64,000 bases of DNA from Plastoroseomonas hellenica (GCF_018129085.1 NZ_JAAGBB010000023.1:56367-120366), one strand, 5' to 3'. Shown: positions 1-7,839, counted from the first letter of the stretch. Notes: generated from the letters alone by a model not told the origin. Numbers and translations are program-made.

Positions 1-663
1 GGTCAGCCCATCCAGGATCGCTTCCGGCAATTCGCCGAGGCCGATCTGGATCGTGCTGCCATCCGCGACGAAGGCTGCGACATGCCGGGCGATGGCGCGG
101 CCGGCGGCACCGATCCTGGGCGGCGGCGCGGCATAGGGCGCGCGATCGGTCTCCAGCACCGCATCCAGCCGTGATGCCGGAACAGCGTCATGGCCAAAGG
201 TGAAGGGGATGCGCGGGCTCACCTCCGCGATCACGGTGCGCGCGGCGCCGATCGCGGCATCCATGTAGTCGACCGCGCAGCCGAGGCTGTGGGTGCCGTC
301 CGGCCCTGCCGGGCTCAGCATCAGCAGCGCGACGTCGCAGCGGATGCGGCCGGATGCCAGCAGCCGGCCGACCTGGCCGCCATGCAGGGGCAGCACCTCC
401 AGCACGCCCGCATTCGCGAGCGCGCGCGTGGTGCCGAGGCCGCCGAGGCCCTGCATGCGGAACTGGTCGGCATGCTCCGGCCGCAGCGCGTGCCCGAGGC
501 CGGTGCCGAGGAAGACCGAGAGCGGGCCAAGCGCGGCCCGCTGCGCCACCAGGGCTTCCACCAGCGACGGCGGCTCACCCGTCACCTGGCCCCATAGGAC
601 GTGGTCGCCCGGCCGCACCAGGTCAGCGAGATCGGGGGCCGCCGGGTCGAGCCGGCGCGGCAC
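1..663 (-). CDS. Acetyl-CoA hydrolase/CoA-transferase family protein (3' part cut by window edge)
   Basis: The first 221 residues of a class I CoA-transferase of the acetyl-CoA hydrolase/4-hydroxybutyrate CoA-transferase type are visible; the rest lies beyond base 1. Recognisable stretches are GEPPSLVEAL (residues 30-39), the SPAGPDGTHSLG segment (117-128), VDYMDAA (131-137) and QIGLGELPEAIL (206-217). The expected catalytic glutamate lies further on and cannot be seen. The start is a GTG at 661-663 that directly follows the TAG of the upstream acyl-CoA dehydrogenase in the same frame, so no longer N-terminus is possible. Such enzymes move CoA between a short acyl-CoA and a carboxylate. Together with the dehydrogenase and, across the divergent promoter, a MaoC hydratase and CitE-like lyase, activation of a C5-type dicarboxylate such as itaconate or mesaconate is a reasonable inference. 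Confidence 0.75.
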   Translation of the reverse strand, partial: MPRRLDPAAPDLADLVRPGDHVLWGQVTGEPPSLVEALVAQRAALGPLSVFLGTGLGHALRPEHADQFRMQGLGGLGTTRALANAGVLEVLPLHGGQVGRLLASGRIRCDVALLMLSPAGPDGTHSLGCAVDYMDAAIGAARTVIAEVSPRIPFTFGHDAVPASRLDAVLETDRAPYAAPPPRIGAAGRAIARHVAAFVADGSTIQIGLGELPEAILDGLT

Positions 664-1830
664 CTAATAGGACTTCGGCAGGCCGAGCACACGCTCGGCG
701 ATGAAGCTCAGGATCAGCTCGCGGCTGACCGGTGCGATGCGCGGGATAAGGCTTTCCCGGAGGTAGCGCTCGACATGGTATTCCTGGGCATAGCCCATGC
801 CGCCATGCGTCATGACAGCGGTCTCGGCGGCGGTGAAGCCGGCCTCGGCCGCCAGGTATTTGGCGGCATTCGCTTCGGCGCCGCATTCGCGGCCGGTGTC
901 GTAGAGCGAAGCCGCCTTCATCACCATCAGGTCGGCGGCCTGAAGATGTGCCCAGCAGCGCGCGAGCGGATGCTGGATGCCTTGGTTCTGCCCAATGGCG
1001 CGGCCGAAGACGCGGCGTTCCCTGGCGTAGTCGGTCGCCTTCGTCAGCGCCGCGCGGCCGATGCCGACGGCCTCGGCGGCGATCAGGATGCGCTCGGGGT
1101 TCATGCCATGCAGGATGTAGCGGAAGCCCTTGCCTTCCTCGCCGATGCGGTCCTCGGCCGGGATTTCCACCCCGTCGAAGAACACCATGTTCGAATCCAC
1201 CGCATGGCGACCCATCTTCTCGATCAGCCGCACCTCGACCTTGCTGCGGTCGAGATCGGTGTAGAAGAGGGAGAGGCCGTCGGTCTTGCGCTTCACCTGG
1301 TCGAGCGGCGTGGTGCGCGCCAGCAGCAGCATCTTGTTGGCGACCTGCGCCGTGCTGATCCACATCTTCTGGCCGTTCACGACGTAGCGGTCGCCCTGCC
1401 GCTCGGCGCGCGTCTTGAGCTCCGTGGTGTTGAGGCCGACATCGGGTTCGGTCACCGCGAAGCAGGGCTTGTCCCGGCCCGCGATCAGGGGCGGCAAGGC
1501 GCGCCGCTTCTGCGCCTCCGTCCCGAACACCACCACGGGGTTGAGCCCGAAGATGTTCATGTGGATGGCGGAAGCGCCGCTCATGCAGGCGCCGCTTTCG
1601 GCCACCGCCTGCATCATGACAGCGGCTTCGGTGATGCCGAGGCCGGCGCCGCCATAGGCTTCCGGCATCGCGATGCCGAGCCAGCCGCCCTCGGCCACCG
1701 CCGCGTGGAACTCCTCGGGGAAGCTCGCCTCGCGTTCCTTGCGCAGCCAGTACGCGTCACCGAAGCCGGCGCAGAGCCGGAGGATCTGCTCACGGATATC
1801 GGCCTGCTCGGGCGTCAGCGAGAAGTCCAA
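664..1830 (-). CDS. Acyl-CoA dehydrogenase family protein
   Basis: About 388 residues, the usual length for a soluble FAD-dependent acyl-CoA dehydrogenase. An N-terminal helical domain (DFSLTPEQADIREQI), the FAD/substrate segment with FAVTEPDVG and KMWIST, and a C-terminal helical domain are all present. The base expected in the MCAD-type J/K loop (YEGTS position) is replaced by APVSR, but the helix-G segment GMNPERILIA carries a glutamate (about residue 246) where isovaleryl-CoA dehydrogenase has its catalytic base. The chosen start is TTG at 1828-1830, preceded by GGAGGA; an upstream in-frame GTG at 1890 would add a non-conserved Arg-rich leader and has no ribosome site. It is followed without gap by the CoA-transferase. 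The substrate is unknown; a branched or dicarboxylic acyl-CoA such as methylsuccinyl-CoA would fit the neighbours. Confidence 0.88.
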   Translation of the reverse strand: MDFSLTPEQADIREQILRLCAGFGDAYWLRKEREASFPEEFHAAVAEGGWLGIAMPEAYGGAGLGITEAAVMMQAVAESGACMSGASAIHMNIFGLNPVVVFGTEAQKRRALPPLIAGRDKPCFAVTEPDVGLNTTELKTRAERQGDRYVVNGQKMWISTAQVANKMLLLARTTPLDQVKRKTDGLSLFYTDLDRSKVEVRLIEKMGRHAVDSNMVFFDGVEIPAEDRIGEEGKGFRYILHGMNPERILIAAEAVGIGRAALTKATDYARERRVFGRAIGQNQGIQHPLARCWAHLQAADLMVMKAASLYDTGRECGAEANAAKYLAAEAGFTAAETAVMTHGGMGYAQEYHVERYLRESLIPRIAPVSRELILSFIAERVLGLPKSY

Positions 1831-1942
1831 CCTCGTCTCCTCCGTCGCCGGTCCGCCGGCTGTGCCTCGATGGCCAGCATGCCGATCCACCGCTGCCTGT
1901 CAATCTCCGCATTGACGGCGGTGTTCGTATTTGCAAGCCTAT

Positions 1943-1958
1943 GTTCGAATATTCGAAC
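1943..1958. promoter_or_regulatory. Perfect 16-bp palindrome in divergent promoter (candidate IclR operator)
   Basis: GTTCGAATATTCGAAC is a perfect palindrome in the gap between the leftward dehydrogenase and the rightward Bug receptor. The half site tgttcgaat at 1942 is echoed by tgttcgtat at 1922, exactly 20 bp (two helical turns) upstream. The IclR gene at 2985 is the obvious candidate binder; this is inference from position. Confidence 0.55.
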
Positions 1959-1989
1959 GGCACCAAGGCCGCACGTAAGGAGGCAATCC

Positions 1990-2988
1990 ATGTCCAGGCA
2001 CGAGGGTGAGTTCGGGAACACATGGCTGCGGACGCTGCCCCGGCGCGCGGCCCTCGCCGCGCCGGCGCTGCTGCTGGCGGGGCGTGCGGCGCGCGCCGAT
2101 TGGCCGATGCGGCCGATCCGCCTGATCGTCGCCTTTCCCGCGGGCAGTGCGACCGATGTGCTGGCGCGCGTGCTGTCGGAGCCGCTGTCGCAGGAGCTCG
2201 GCCGTCCCGTCGTTGTCGATAACCGCGCCGGCGGCAACGGCATCATCGGCACCCAGGCCGCGGTGCAGGCGGTACCGGACGGCTATACCTTCGTCGTCAT
2301 CAGTACGAGCGCGGCCTCGATCAATCCGCACACGCTCCGGCAGATGCCCTTCGATCCCGTGCGCGACCTCGTGCATGTCGGCGCGCTGGCCGAGGCGCCC
2401 TACATGTTCGTGGTGCCGCCCGGGGCACCCGACACCGATCTCGGCGGCTTCTTCCAACGCGCGCGGCAGCGCCCGGGCGGGCTGACCTACAGCCACGGCA
2501 ATGCCAGCAGCATGATCATGACGGAGGTGCTGGCGCGCGGCGCCGGCGCGCAACTCACGGCCGTGCCCTATCGCGGTGGCGCGGAAGCGCTGACCGATGT
2601 CGCGGCCGGGCGCATCGACTGCACCTTCACCGATATGGCGAATGGCGTGACGCAATCCCAGACCGGGCGCGTCCGTGCGCTGGCGCATTCGGGCAAGGAC
2701 CCGACGCCGCTGGCGCCGGGCCTGCCTGCGGCGGCGAGCGTGGTGCCCGGCTATGACATCAAGGTCTGGTTCGGCATCTCCGCCCCGGCCGCGACGCCGG
2801 TGCCGATCGTCGCCCGCGCCAACCAGGCGATCAACGCCGTGCTGCAGCAGACGGGCGTGGTGGACCGGCTCCGCCAGCTCGGCTTCCTGCCGTTCCGCCA
2901 GACGCCGGAGCAGTTCGGGCAATATCTGCGCGAGCAGCTCCGGGTCTGGGGCGAGCATGTGCGCGTCGCCGGCGTCGAGCCGCAATGA
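1990..2988 (+). CDS. Bug/TctC family tricarboxylate receptor
   Basis: 332 residues, a periplasmic solute-binding protein of the Bug (Bordetella uptake gene, TctC) family. It has a twin-arginine-like leader (PRRAALAAPALLLAG...ARA) and then the family opening DWPMRPIRLIVAFPAGSATD, VVDNRAGGNGIIGT, PDGYTF and PYRGGAEALTDVAAGRID. The start ATG at 1990 has a strong AAGGAGG seven bases upstream; the open frame extends far further upstream but that part is antisense to the dehydrogenase. No TctA/TctB genes are adjacent, so it must share membrane subunits encoded elsewhere or act as a sensor, as is usual for orphan Bug proteins. It overlaps the following IclR gene by ATGA and probably delivers the substrate of this locus, a carboxylate. 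Confidence 0.9.
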   Translation: MSRHEGEFGNTWLRTLPRRAALAAPALLLAGRAARADWPMRPIRLIVAFPAGSATDVLARVLSEPLSQELGRPVVVDNRAGGNGIIGTQAAVQAVPDGYTFVVISTSAASINPHTLRQMPFDPVRDLVHVGALAEAPYMFVVPPGAPDTDLGGFFQRARQRPGGLTYSHGNASSMIMTEVLARGAGAQLTAVPYRGGAEALTDVAAGRIDCTFTDMANGVTQSQTGRVRALAHSGKDPTPLAPGLPAAASVVPGYDIKVWFGISAPAATPVPIVARANQAINAVLQQTGVVDRLRQLGFLPFRQTPEQFGQYLREQLRVWGEHVRVAGVEPQ

Positions 2989-3812
2989 TGGATGGCGGTG
3001 CAGGCAACGCCATCCTGGATCGCGGCCACGGGCCGCGGTCCGTCGCGCGCGTGCTGCAATTGCTGGATCGCCTGGCGGGGGCGCCGCAGGGCGCATCGCT
3101 CGCCGCACTTGCCCAGGCGATGGATGCGCCGAAGACCACATTGCTGGGGCTGCTGCGGGGACTGGCCGCGGAGGGCTACGCGGTACAGGCGAATGGCGTC
3201 TGGTGCCTGGGGCCGGAGGCCTATGGGCTTGCGCGCGCCATCCTGGCGGGCCAGCAGGATGGCGGGCTCGGGGCGGCCGGCCGGCCGCTGCTCGAACGGC
3301 TGGCGGAGGAGACCGGTGAATCCGCGATGCTCTCCGTGCTGGCGCCCGATCGCAGCGCGATGGTCTATACCGAGAAGGTGGAGAGCCGGACCGCGCTGCG
3401 CTTCAGCGCCTCGGTCGGGGATCACCGGCCGATCCATTGCACCGCGTCCGGGCGCGTGATGCTGGCCTATCTGCCACCGCCCTGGCCCGAGGAATTCCTC
3501 GGCAAGGCGCGACTCACGCCCCTGACCCGCACCAGCGTGACCGATCGCCGCAGCCTCCGTCGCATCGTCGCCGAGGTGCGGGCGCTGGGCTACGCGGTGA
3601 CGCTCGGCGAGGCGACGGAAGGCGTGGTCGGCATCGCGGCCCCGGTGTTCGACGCCCGCGGCGAGGTGGCCGCGGCGATCGTGCTGGCGGCGCCGCTCGT
3701 GCGGGCGCAGCCGAAGCTCGCTGGCCTGGCACGGCAGGTGCGCCGCGCCGGCCGCGAGCTCTCGCATCAGATGGGCTACCGGCCGGCGCGCCGCGACAAG
3801 AAGGAGGAATGA
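2985..3812 (+). CDS. IclR family transcriptional regulator
   Basis: 275 residues. The N-terminal winged helix (SVARVLQLLDRLAGAP...LAQAMDAPKTTLLGLLRGLAAEGY, about residues 18-65) and the C-terminal IclR effector domain (LERLAEETGESAMLSVL, DHRPIHCTASGRVMLAYL, GYAVTLGEATEGVVGIAAPVF) are both intact and of normal length. It starts inside the stop of the Bug gene (ATGA overlap), so it is translationally coupled to the receptor. It lies within the catabolic operon that it presumably controls through the palindrome at 1943-1958. The effector is unknown, likely a substrate or CoA-ester intermediate. Confidence 0.9.
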   Translation: MMDGGAGNAILDRGHGPRSVARVLQLLDRLAGAPQGASLAALAQAMDAPKTTLLGLLRGLAAEGYAVQANGVWCLGPEAYGLARAILAGQQDGGLGAAGRPLLERLAEETGESAMLSVLAPDRSAMVYTEKVESRTALRFSASVGDHRPIHCTASGRVMLAYLPPPWPEEFLGKARLTPLTRTSVTDRRSLRRIVAEVRALGYAVTLGEATEGVVGIAAPVFDARGEVAAAIVLAAPLVRAQPKLAGLARQVRRAGRELSHQMGYRPARRDKKEE

Positions 3813-3813
3813 G

Positions 3814-4272
3814 ATGGCAGGGTTGTATTTCGAGGAGTTCGGCGAAGGCCAGGTGTTCGAGCACGCGCTGACGCGCACGGTCACCGAGATGGACAACACC
3901 ATGTTCAGCCTGATGACCATGAACCCGCAGCCGCTGCACATCGACGCGCATTTCGCGGCGGAGAGCGAATGGGGGCAGCGGCTGTTCAACAGCCTCTATA
4001 CGCTCGGCATCATGATCGGCATGTCGGTCGCCGACACCACGCTCGGCACCACCATCGGCAATCTCGGCATGACCGATGTGCGCTTCCCGAAGCCGGTCTT
4101 CCACGGCGACACGCTGCGCGCGCGGACCCGGATCATCGCCAAGCGGGAGAGCAAGTCGCGTCCCACCGCCGGCTTGGTCGAGTTCGAACATGAATGCCTG
4201 AACCAGCGCGGCGAAGTGGTGGCGATCTGCCGCCGCACCGGGCTGATGCACAAGCGCCCGGTGGCCGCGTGA
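3814..4272 (+). CDS. MaoC-like acyl-CoA hydratase
   Basis: 152 residues, one hotdog domain of the MaoC dehydratase family. The hydratase signature is visible in NPQPLHIDAHFAAES (about residues 34-48), with the Asp/His pair used to add water to an enoyl-CoA. A clean AAGGAGG precedes the ATG. It overlaps the CitE-like lyase by one base (TGATG). The same pair occurs in itaconate degradation (itaconyl-CoA or mesaconyl-CoA hydratase, the RipB/Ich role), where hydration yields citramalyl- or methylmalyl-CoA for the lyase. Substrate is inferred from context only. Confidence 0.85.
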   Translation: MAGLYFEEFGEGQVFEHALTRTVTEMDNTMFSLMTMNPQPLHIDAHFAAESEWGQRLFNSLYTLGIMIGMSVADTTLGTTIGNLGMTDVRFPKPVFHGDTLRARTRIIAKRESKSRPTAGLVEFEHECLNQRGEVVAICRRTGLMHKRPVAA

Positions 4273-5129
4273 TGCGATCCTTCCTCTTCGTCCCGGGCGA
4301 CAGCGAACGCAAGTTTGCGCGCGCCGCGGCAGGGGCCGCGGACGCGCTGATCCTCGACCTCGAGGACAGCGTCGGCATGGCAGGCAAGCCAGCGGCGCGG
4401 CAGATCACCGCCGGCATGCTGGCGGCGCCGCGCGGGCGGCAGCAACGCTATGTGCGGGTGAACGCGCTCGACACCGGCATGACGCTCGCGGACCTCGCGG
4501 CGGTGATGCCGGCGCGGCCCGACGGCATCGTGCTGCCGAAATGCGCGGATGCCGGGCAGGTACGGCAGGTCTCGCTCTGGCTCGACGCCTTCGAGGCGGC
4601 GGCGGGCAGCACGCTCGGGGCCACGCGCATCCTGGCGATCGCGACGGAGACGGCGGGGTCGCTCTTCGGCCTCGGCGGCTATGCCGAAGCCGGGCCGCGG
4701 CTCTCGGGGCTGATGTGGGGTGCGGAAGACCTCTCGGCCTCGCTTGGCGCCTCCGCCAACCGGCTGGATGGGCAGTGGCTCGCGCCCTTCCGCCTGGCGC
4801 GCAACCTGTGCCTCGCCGGCGCCGCGGCGGCGGGGGTGCCGGCGATCGACACGGTGCATGTGGATATCGATGATCTGGCAGGGCTCGAGGCCGATGCGCG
4901 CGAGGCGCGGCGGGACGGCTTCGGGGCCAAGGCGGTGATCCATCCGAAGCATGTCGATGTGGTGAATGCCGTCTTCACGCCGGCGCCGGCGGAGCTCGAC
5001 TGGGCCCGGCGCGTGGTGGCCGCCTTCGCCGAGGCGGGCGATGTCGGCGTGCTGCGCATGGACGGCAAGATGCTGGACCGCCCGCATCTGCGCCTGGCGG
5101 AGCGGCTGCTGGCGGCGGCGGGCGAATGA
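4272..5129 (+). CDS. CitE-like CoA ester lyase (HpcH/HpaI family)
   Basis: 285 residues. A TIM-barrel lyase of the citrate lyase beta/malyl-CoA lyase group. It opens with RSFLFVPGDSERKFARA, and has the metal-site segments ALILDLEDSV and MWGAEDLSASLGA, the RVNALDT and VLPKCAD strands, and the conserved end GFGAKAVIHPKHVDVVNAVF. The start overlaps the MaoC stop by one base. Enzymes of this kind split 3-hydroxyacyl-CoAs such as citramalyl-CoA, methylmalyl-CoA or malyl-CoA into a short acyl-CoA and an oxoacid. After the MaoC hydratase this fits citramalyl-CoA or methylmalyl-CoA lyase (RipC/Ccl-like). A standalone CitE-like protein without CitD/CitF neighbours is not citrate lyase. Confidence 0.87.
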   Translation: MRSFLFVPGDSERKFARAAAGAADALILDLEDSVGMAGKPAARQITAGMLAAPRGRQQRYVRVNALDTGMTLADLAAVMPARPDGIVLPKCADAGQVRQVSLWLDAFEAAAGSTLGATRILAIATETAGSLFGLGGYAEAGPRLSGLMWGAEDLSASLGASANRLDGQWLAPFRLARNLCLAGAAAAGVPAIDTVHVDIDDLAGLEADAREARRDGFGAKAVIHPKHVDVVNAVFTPAPAELDWARRVVAAFAEAGDVGVLRMDGKMLDRPHLRLAERLLAAAGE

Positions 5130-5839
5130 CGGGGGAGGGGCCCTGGCCGGGCGGGGCCGCGCCGGCCCACGGCCCGGTCGACGCCGCCATCGCCTCGCGC
5201 CGGAGCGTGCGCGGCTTCACCTCCGAGCCGGTCCCGGCCGCGACGGTGCGGGAGATCCTGGCGCTCGCCAGCCGGGCGCCGAGCATGACGAACACCCAGC
5301 CCTGGCGTGTGCATGTGCTGCTCGGCGCGACGCGAGATGCGTTGTGCCGGGAGATCGCGGCCGCCCATGCCGCCGGCGAGCACCCCGAGCCCGAATACGC
5401 CTACTACCCGCGCGAATGGGTCAGCCCCTATCTGGACCGGCGCCGGCAGATCGGCTGGGCGCTGTACGGGCTGCTCGGTATCGCCAAGGGCGATCGGGAA
5501 GCGACGGCGCGCCAGCACCGCCGCAACTATGATTTCTTCGGCGCGCCGGTCGGCATGATCTTCACCCTGCACCGGGCGATGGACTACGGCAGCTTCCTGG
5601 ACCTCGGCATGTTCCTGCAGACCATCATGGTGGCGGCGCGGGCGCGCGGGTTCGACACCTGCGCGCAGGCCGCCTTCATGAACTGGCATGGCATCATCCG
5701 CCGGCACCTGGCGATTCCGGCGGAGGAGATGGTGATCTGCGGCATGGCGCTCGGCCATGCCGACGTGGCGGAGCCGGCGAATGCCCTGGTGTCACCGCGC
5801 GCGCCGGTGGAGGCCTTCTGCACCTTCCACGGTCCGTGA
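5126..5839 (+). CDS. Nitroreductase family protein
   Basis: 237 residues, FMN-dependent nitroreductase fold. The FMN-binding N-terminus is clear (IASRRSVRGFTSEPVPAATV then LASRAPSMTNTQPWRVHVL), as are the later GMFLQTIMVAARARGFDTCAQAAF segment and the CGMALGHAD strand. It overlaps the lyase by ATGA and is the last gene of the operon. The family reduces nitro groups, quinones or enones with NAD(P)H; its role in this pathway is not evident. Confidence 0.87.
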   Translation: MTGEGPWPGGAAPAHGPVDAAIASRRSVRGFTSEPVPAATVREILALASRAPSMTNTQPWRVHVLLGATRDALCREIAAAHAAGEHPEPEYAYYPREWVSPYLDRRRQIGWALYGLLGIAKGDREATARQHRRNYDFFGAPVGMIFTLHRAMDYGSFLDLGMFLQTIMVAARARGFDTCAQAAFMNWHGIIRRHLAIPAEEMVICGMALGHADVAEPANALVSPRAPVEAFCTFHGP

Positions 5840-5915
5840 CGGGCTTTTTGATCTCGGCTGCAAGTCCGCAGGACCGCCTTCGCCGAACCTATACGTACTC
5901 GGCGTCGTCGGCACT

Positions 5916-5931
5916 ATACCGCGTACGGTAT
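5916..5931. promoter_or_regulatory. Inverted repeat in the 332-bp gap before the XRE-like gene
   Basis: The gap 5840-6171 is noticeably less GC-rich than its surroundings and holds no gene. ATACCG and CGGTAT form perfect 6-bp arms around CGTA, and a second overlapping stem (GGTA/TACC) starts at 5927. It may be an operator of the XRE-like regulator downstream. No terminator with a T run is visible. Confidence 0.35.
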
Positions 5932-6171
5932 CGCTACCATAGCCGGGCGAACCCTGGTCGGGGCGATTGGCCGCGGTCAAGAAGACGGCGACGCGGGATT
6001 GCGAATGCGAATCATCGCTATTGTAGCAACAACGAGCCGATCAACATTTACGTGACAATCTCCGCCGGGAGTGGTGGTTTCAATATCACGGCCGCTCGAT
6101 CACTTGCCTGGCCGTTGCGGAGCAGGTCCTGCCCCGTGATGCCAGGCATTTGCCGCTGGAAGGAGGGCAGG

Positions 6172-6579
6172 ATGAACCAGCAGCGTTCGAACCTCGGGCC
6201 CGGGCTGCGCGATGTCAGGACGCTTCTGCTGACGCCGGAGCAATGCCGCGCGGCGCGCGGGTTGCTCGACATGACCCGCAACCAGCTCGCGGCGGAAGCG
6301 CATGTCTCGCTGGCCACCCTGCTGCAGTTCGAGAACAACGAACGCCCGGTCAAGACCAGCACCCAGGCCCTGATTCGCATGGCCCTCGAAGCCAGCGGCG
6401 TCCTCTTCATCCCCGAAGGCGATGCTGGCGTCGGCGTCCGGTTCCGCGACCGCGGCGCCCAGGGCGACACGCCCGAGCACCCTGACGCCGCGGCAGAGGA
6501 GGGGCGGGACCCCGAGGCACCCGATGCGGCCGGATATGGCACATCGCCCTGGCCGGCCGGGCCGTTGCCGCGGGCGTAG
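6172..6579 (+). CDS. XRE-like helix-turn-helix protein
   Basis: 135 residues. The N-terminal half has the pattern of a lambda-repressor/XRE helix-turn-helix (TPEQCRAARGLLDMTRNQLA, then HVSLATLLQFENN, about residues 19-58), with the typical NERPVKTSTQALIRMALEASGV continuation after the fourth helix. The C-terminal 50 residues are Asp/Glu/Pro/Gly-rich and look disordered. The ATG at 6172 has AAGGAGGG just upstream; the open frame reaches further upstream into AT-richer DNA without a better start. It stands alone, probably autoregulated through the inverted repeat in the preceding gap. The target is unknown. Confidence 0.72.
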   Translation: MNQQRSNLGPGLRDVRTLLLTPEQCRAARGLLDMTRNQLAAEAHVSLATLLQFENNERPVKTSTQALIRMALEASGVLFIPEGDAGVGVRFRDRGAQGDTPEHPDAAAEEGRDPEAPDAAGYGTSPWPAGPLPRA

Positions 6580-6625
6580 CGCCGCAGCCGCCGCGCCGGC
6601 CCGCCGGAACCGGCACGGCGACAGC

Positions 6626-6718
6626 CTACCGGAACTCCCAGCGCTCGACCCGGAACTCGCTCTCCTCGCCATGGCGGTTCCAGCGCAGGATGTCGCCGGT
6701 GGCCTGCAGGTCGATCAC
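6626..6718 (-). CDS. Possible 30-residue protein or gene remnant
   Basis: A short leftward frame from a GTG at 6716-6718 to a TAG at 6626-6628 has protein-like composition (VIDLQATGDILRW, then HGEESEFRVERWEFR) and coding-like third-position GC. A GAGG lies about ten bases upstream of the GTG. The frame continues open upstream, so it may be the C-terminal remnant of a longer gene. I do not recognise it. Confidence 0.25.
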   Translation of the reverse strand: MIDLQATGDILRWNRHGEESEFRVERWEFR

Positions 6719-6766
6719 CGTGCCGCTGCCCTCGTGATGCCCCGCGGGCGCGTGGGAAGGGTTCGT

Positions 6767-7195
6767 ATGAACGATGTCGAGACACTTCTGGGCCAGCGGA
6801 TCGAGGCGCTTGCCGCCCGCTTGAAGCCGCGCCATCCCGTGATCGAGCGGGTCGGTGACCAGAGCTATCTGCGCATCCCCGAGGACGGCCTTTCCCTCGT
6901 GCTGCCCGACCATGCGCATGTGGGCGCGGTGCAGCTCCATGCAGAGGGGCATGAAGGCTACGCCGGCTTCCCGCATCGGATCCCGTGCGGCCTGGCATTC
7001 GCCATGTCGCGTGACCGGGTGCGGCAGCTCCTTGGACCGCCCGAGGCTTCGGGTGAGGCGGCGCTGGTGCCGATCCTCGGCAGCAAGCCCGCCTGGGACC
7101 GCTTCGCGCTCGGCGCGACAACCCTGCATGCCGAATATGCCGATGATCTGCAGGCGGTCCAGATGTTCACCATCACGGCGTCGCAGGCAGCATGA
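6767..7195 (+). CDS. Hypothetical protein, 142 residues
   Basis: A soluble protein with no signal peptide or membrane segment. The body reads as an alternating beta-strand protein: YLRIPEDGLSLVLPDHAHV, GAVQLHAEGHEGYAG, a CGLAFAMSRDRVRQLLGPPEAS stretch typical of small proteins whose gene product evaluates a G-x-S-R-x-x-V-x-x-x-L-G-x-P motif, then LHAEYADDLQAVQMFTIT. The start chosen is ATG 6767 after GGAAGGG; longer forms have an Arg/Pro-rich leader in a different style. No function can be assigned. Confidence 0.65.
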   Translation: MNDVETLLGQRIEALAARLKPRHPVIERVGDQSYLRIPEDGLSLVLPDHAHVGAVQLHAEGHEGYAGFPHRIPCGLAFAMSRDRVRQLLGPPEASGEAALVPILGSKPAWDRFALGATTLHAEYADDLQAVQMFTITASQAA

Positions 7196-7234
7196 GACTG
7201 TGCCTCGAGCACGTACGGCCGCGCGGCGATCGCT

Positions 7235-7708
7235 CTAATGCGACGCGGCGAGCCGCAGCAGCAGTGCGGTCAGCTCCGGTTCGCTGACCAGCGCTGCGGC
7301 CCGCTTCAGGCTGAACCATTGTCGGCGGCGCTGATGGCGTTCCGGCCAGTCCTTCAGCTCGCGGTCGACGCGCATGGCGAAGACCGCGACCGTGCAACGC
7401 ATGGTCCGCTCCCGCGGCAGGCGCTTCGCGTAAACGTAGGCACCGGCCGGCTCCGCCGCCACCGCGCCGCGGATGCCGGCTTCCTCGAAGGCTTCCTTGG
7501 CCGCGAGCTCCGGCCCGGTGAGGCCCGTCTCCGCCCAGCCCTTGGGCAGGACCCAGCGCCCGGTATCCCGGCTGGTGACCAGCAGCAGCCGCGTGTCGCC
7601 ACCACGCCCGCGCAGCGGCAGCGCCGCATATTGCTGCCCGGAACGGTCGGCATGGCGTTTCGCCATGCCGCGATCCGTCATCTCTCCGATGTCTGGCAGC
7701 CCAGCCAT
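7235..7708 (-). CDS. NUDIX hydrolase (DIPP-like)
   Basis: 157 residues. The NUDIX fold is recognisable by WVLPKGWAETG followed by the helix KEAFEEAGI, a NUDIX box in which the usual REUxEE arginine is lysine. The N-terminal strands QQYAALPLR and LLLVTSRDTGRW and the late AVFAMRV strand match the diphosphoinositol-polyphosphate phosphohydrolase-like subgroup, which cleaves nucleoside or inositol diphosphates linked to another moiety. Start ATG 7708 has AGGA nine bases upstream; MTDRG at residue 10 is an alternative. Confidence 0.85.
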   Translation of the reverse strand: MAGLPDIGEMTDRGMAKRHADRSGQQYAALPLRGRGGDTRLLLVTSRDTGRWVLPKGWAETGLTGPELAAKEAFEEAGIRGAVAAEPAGAYVYAKRLPRERTMRCTVAVFAMRVDRELKDWPERHQRRRQWFSLKRAAALVSEPELTALLLRLAASH

Positions 7709-7839
7709 GCCGGTATTCCTTGTCCGCTGACGCGCAAGCGCCGCAGGCCGGACGGCCGGCTGCGGGTTGGTGGAGTCATAGCGCGGGCCGCGGTGGTGGC
7801 TCCGTGATCCGGCGCACAGCGGCATCGACGGCCCCCGGG

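Noticed and set aside
601..1989. A long rightward open frame that continues into the Bug receptor gene at 1990.
   Set aside because: It is antisense to the acyl-CoA dehydrogenase and part of the CoA-transferase, with Arg/Gly/His-rich composition. The receptor begins at 1990 with a strong ribosome site and leader.
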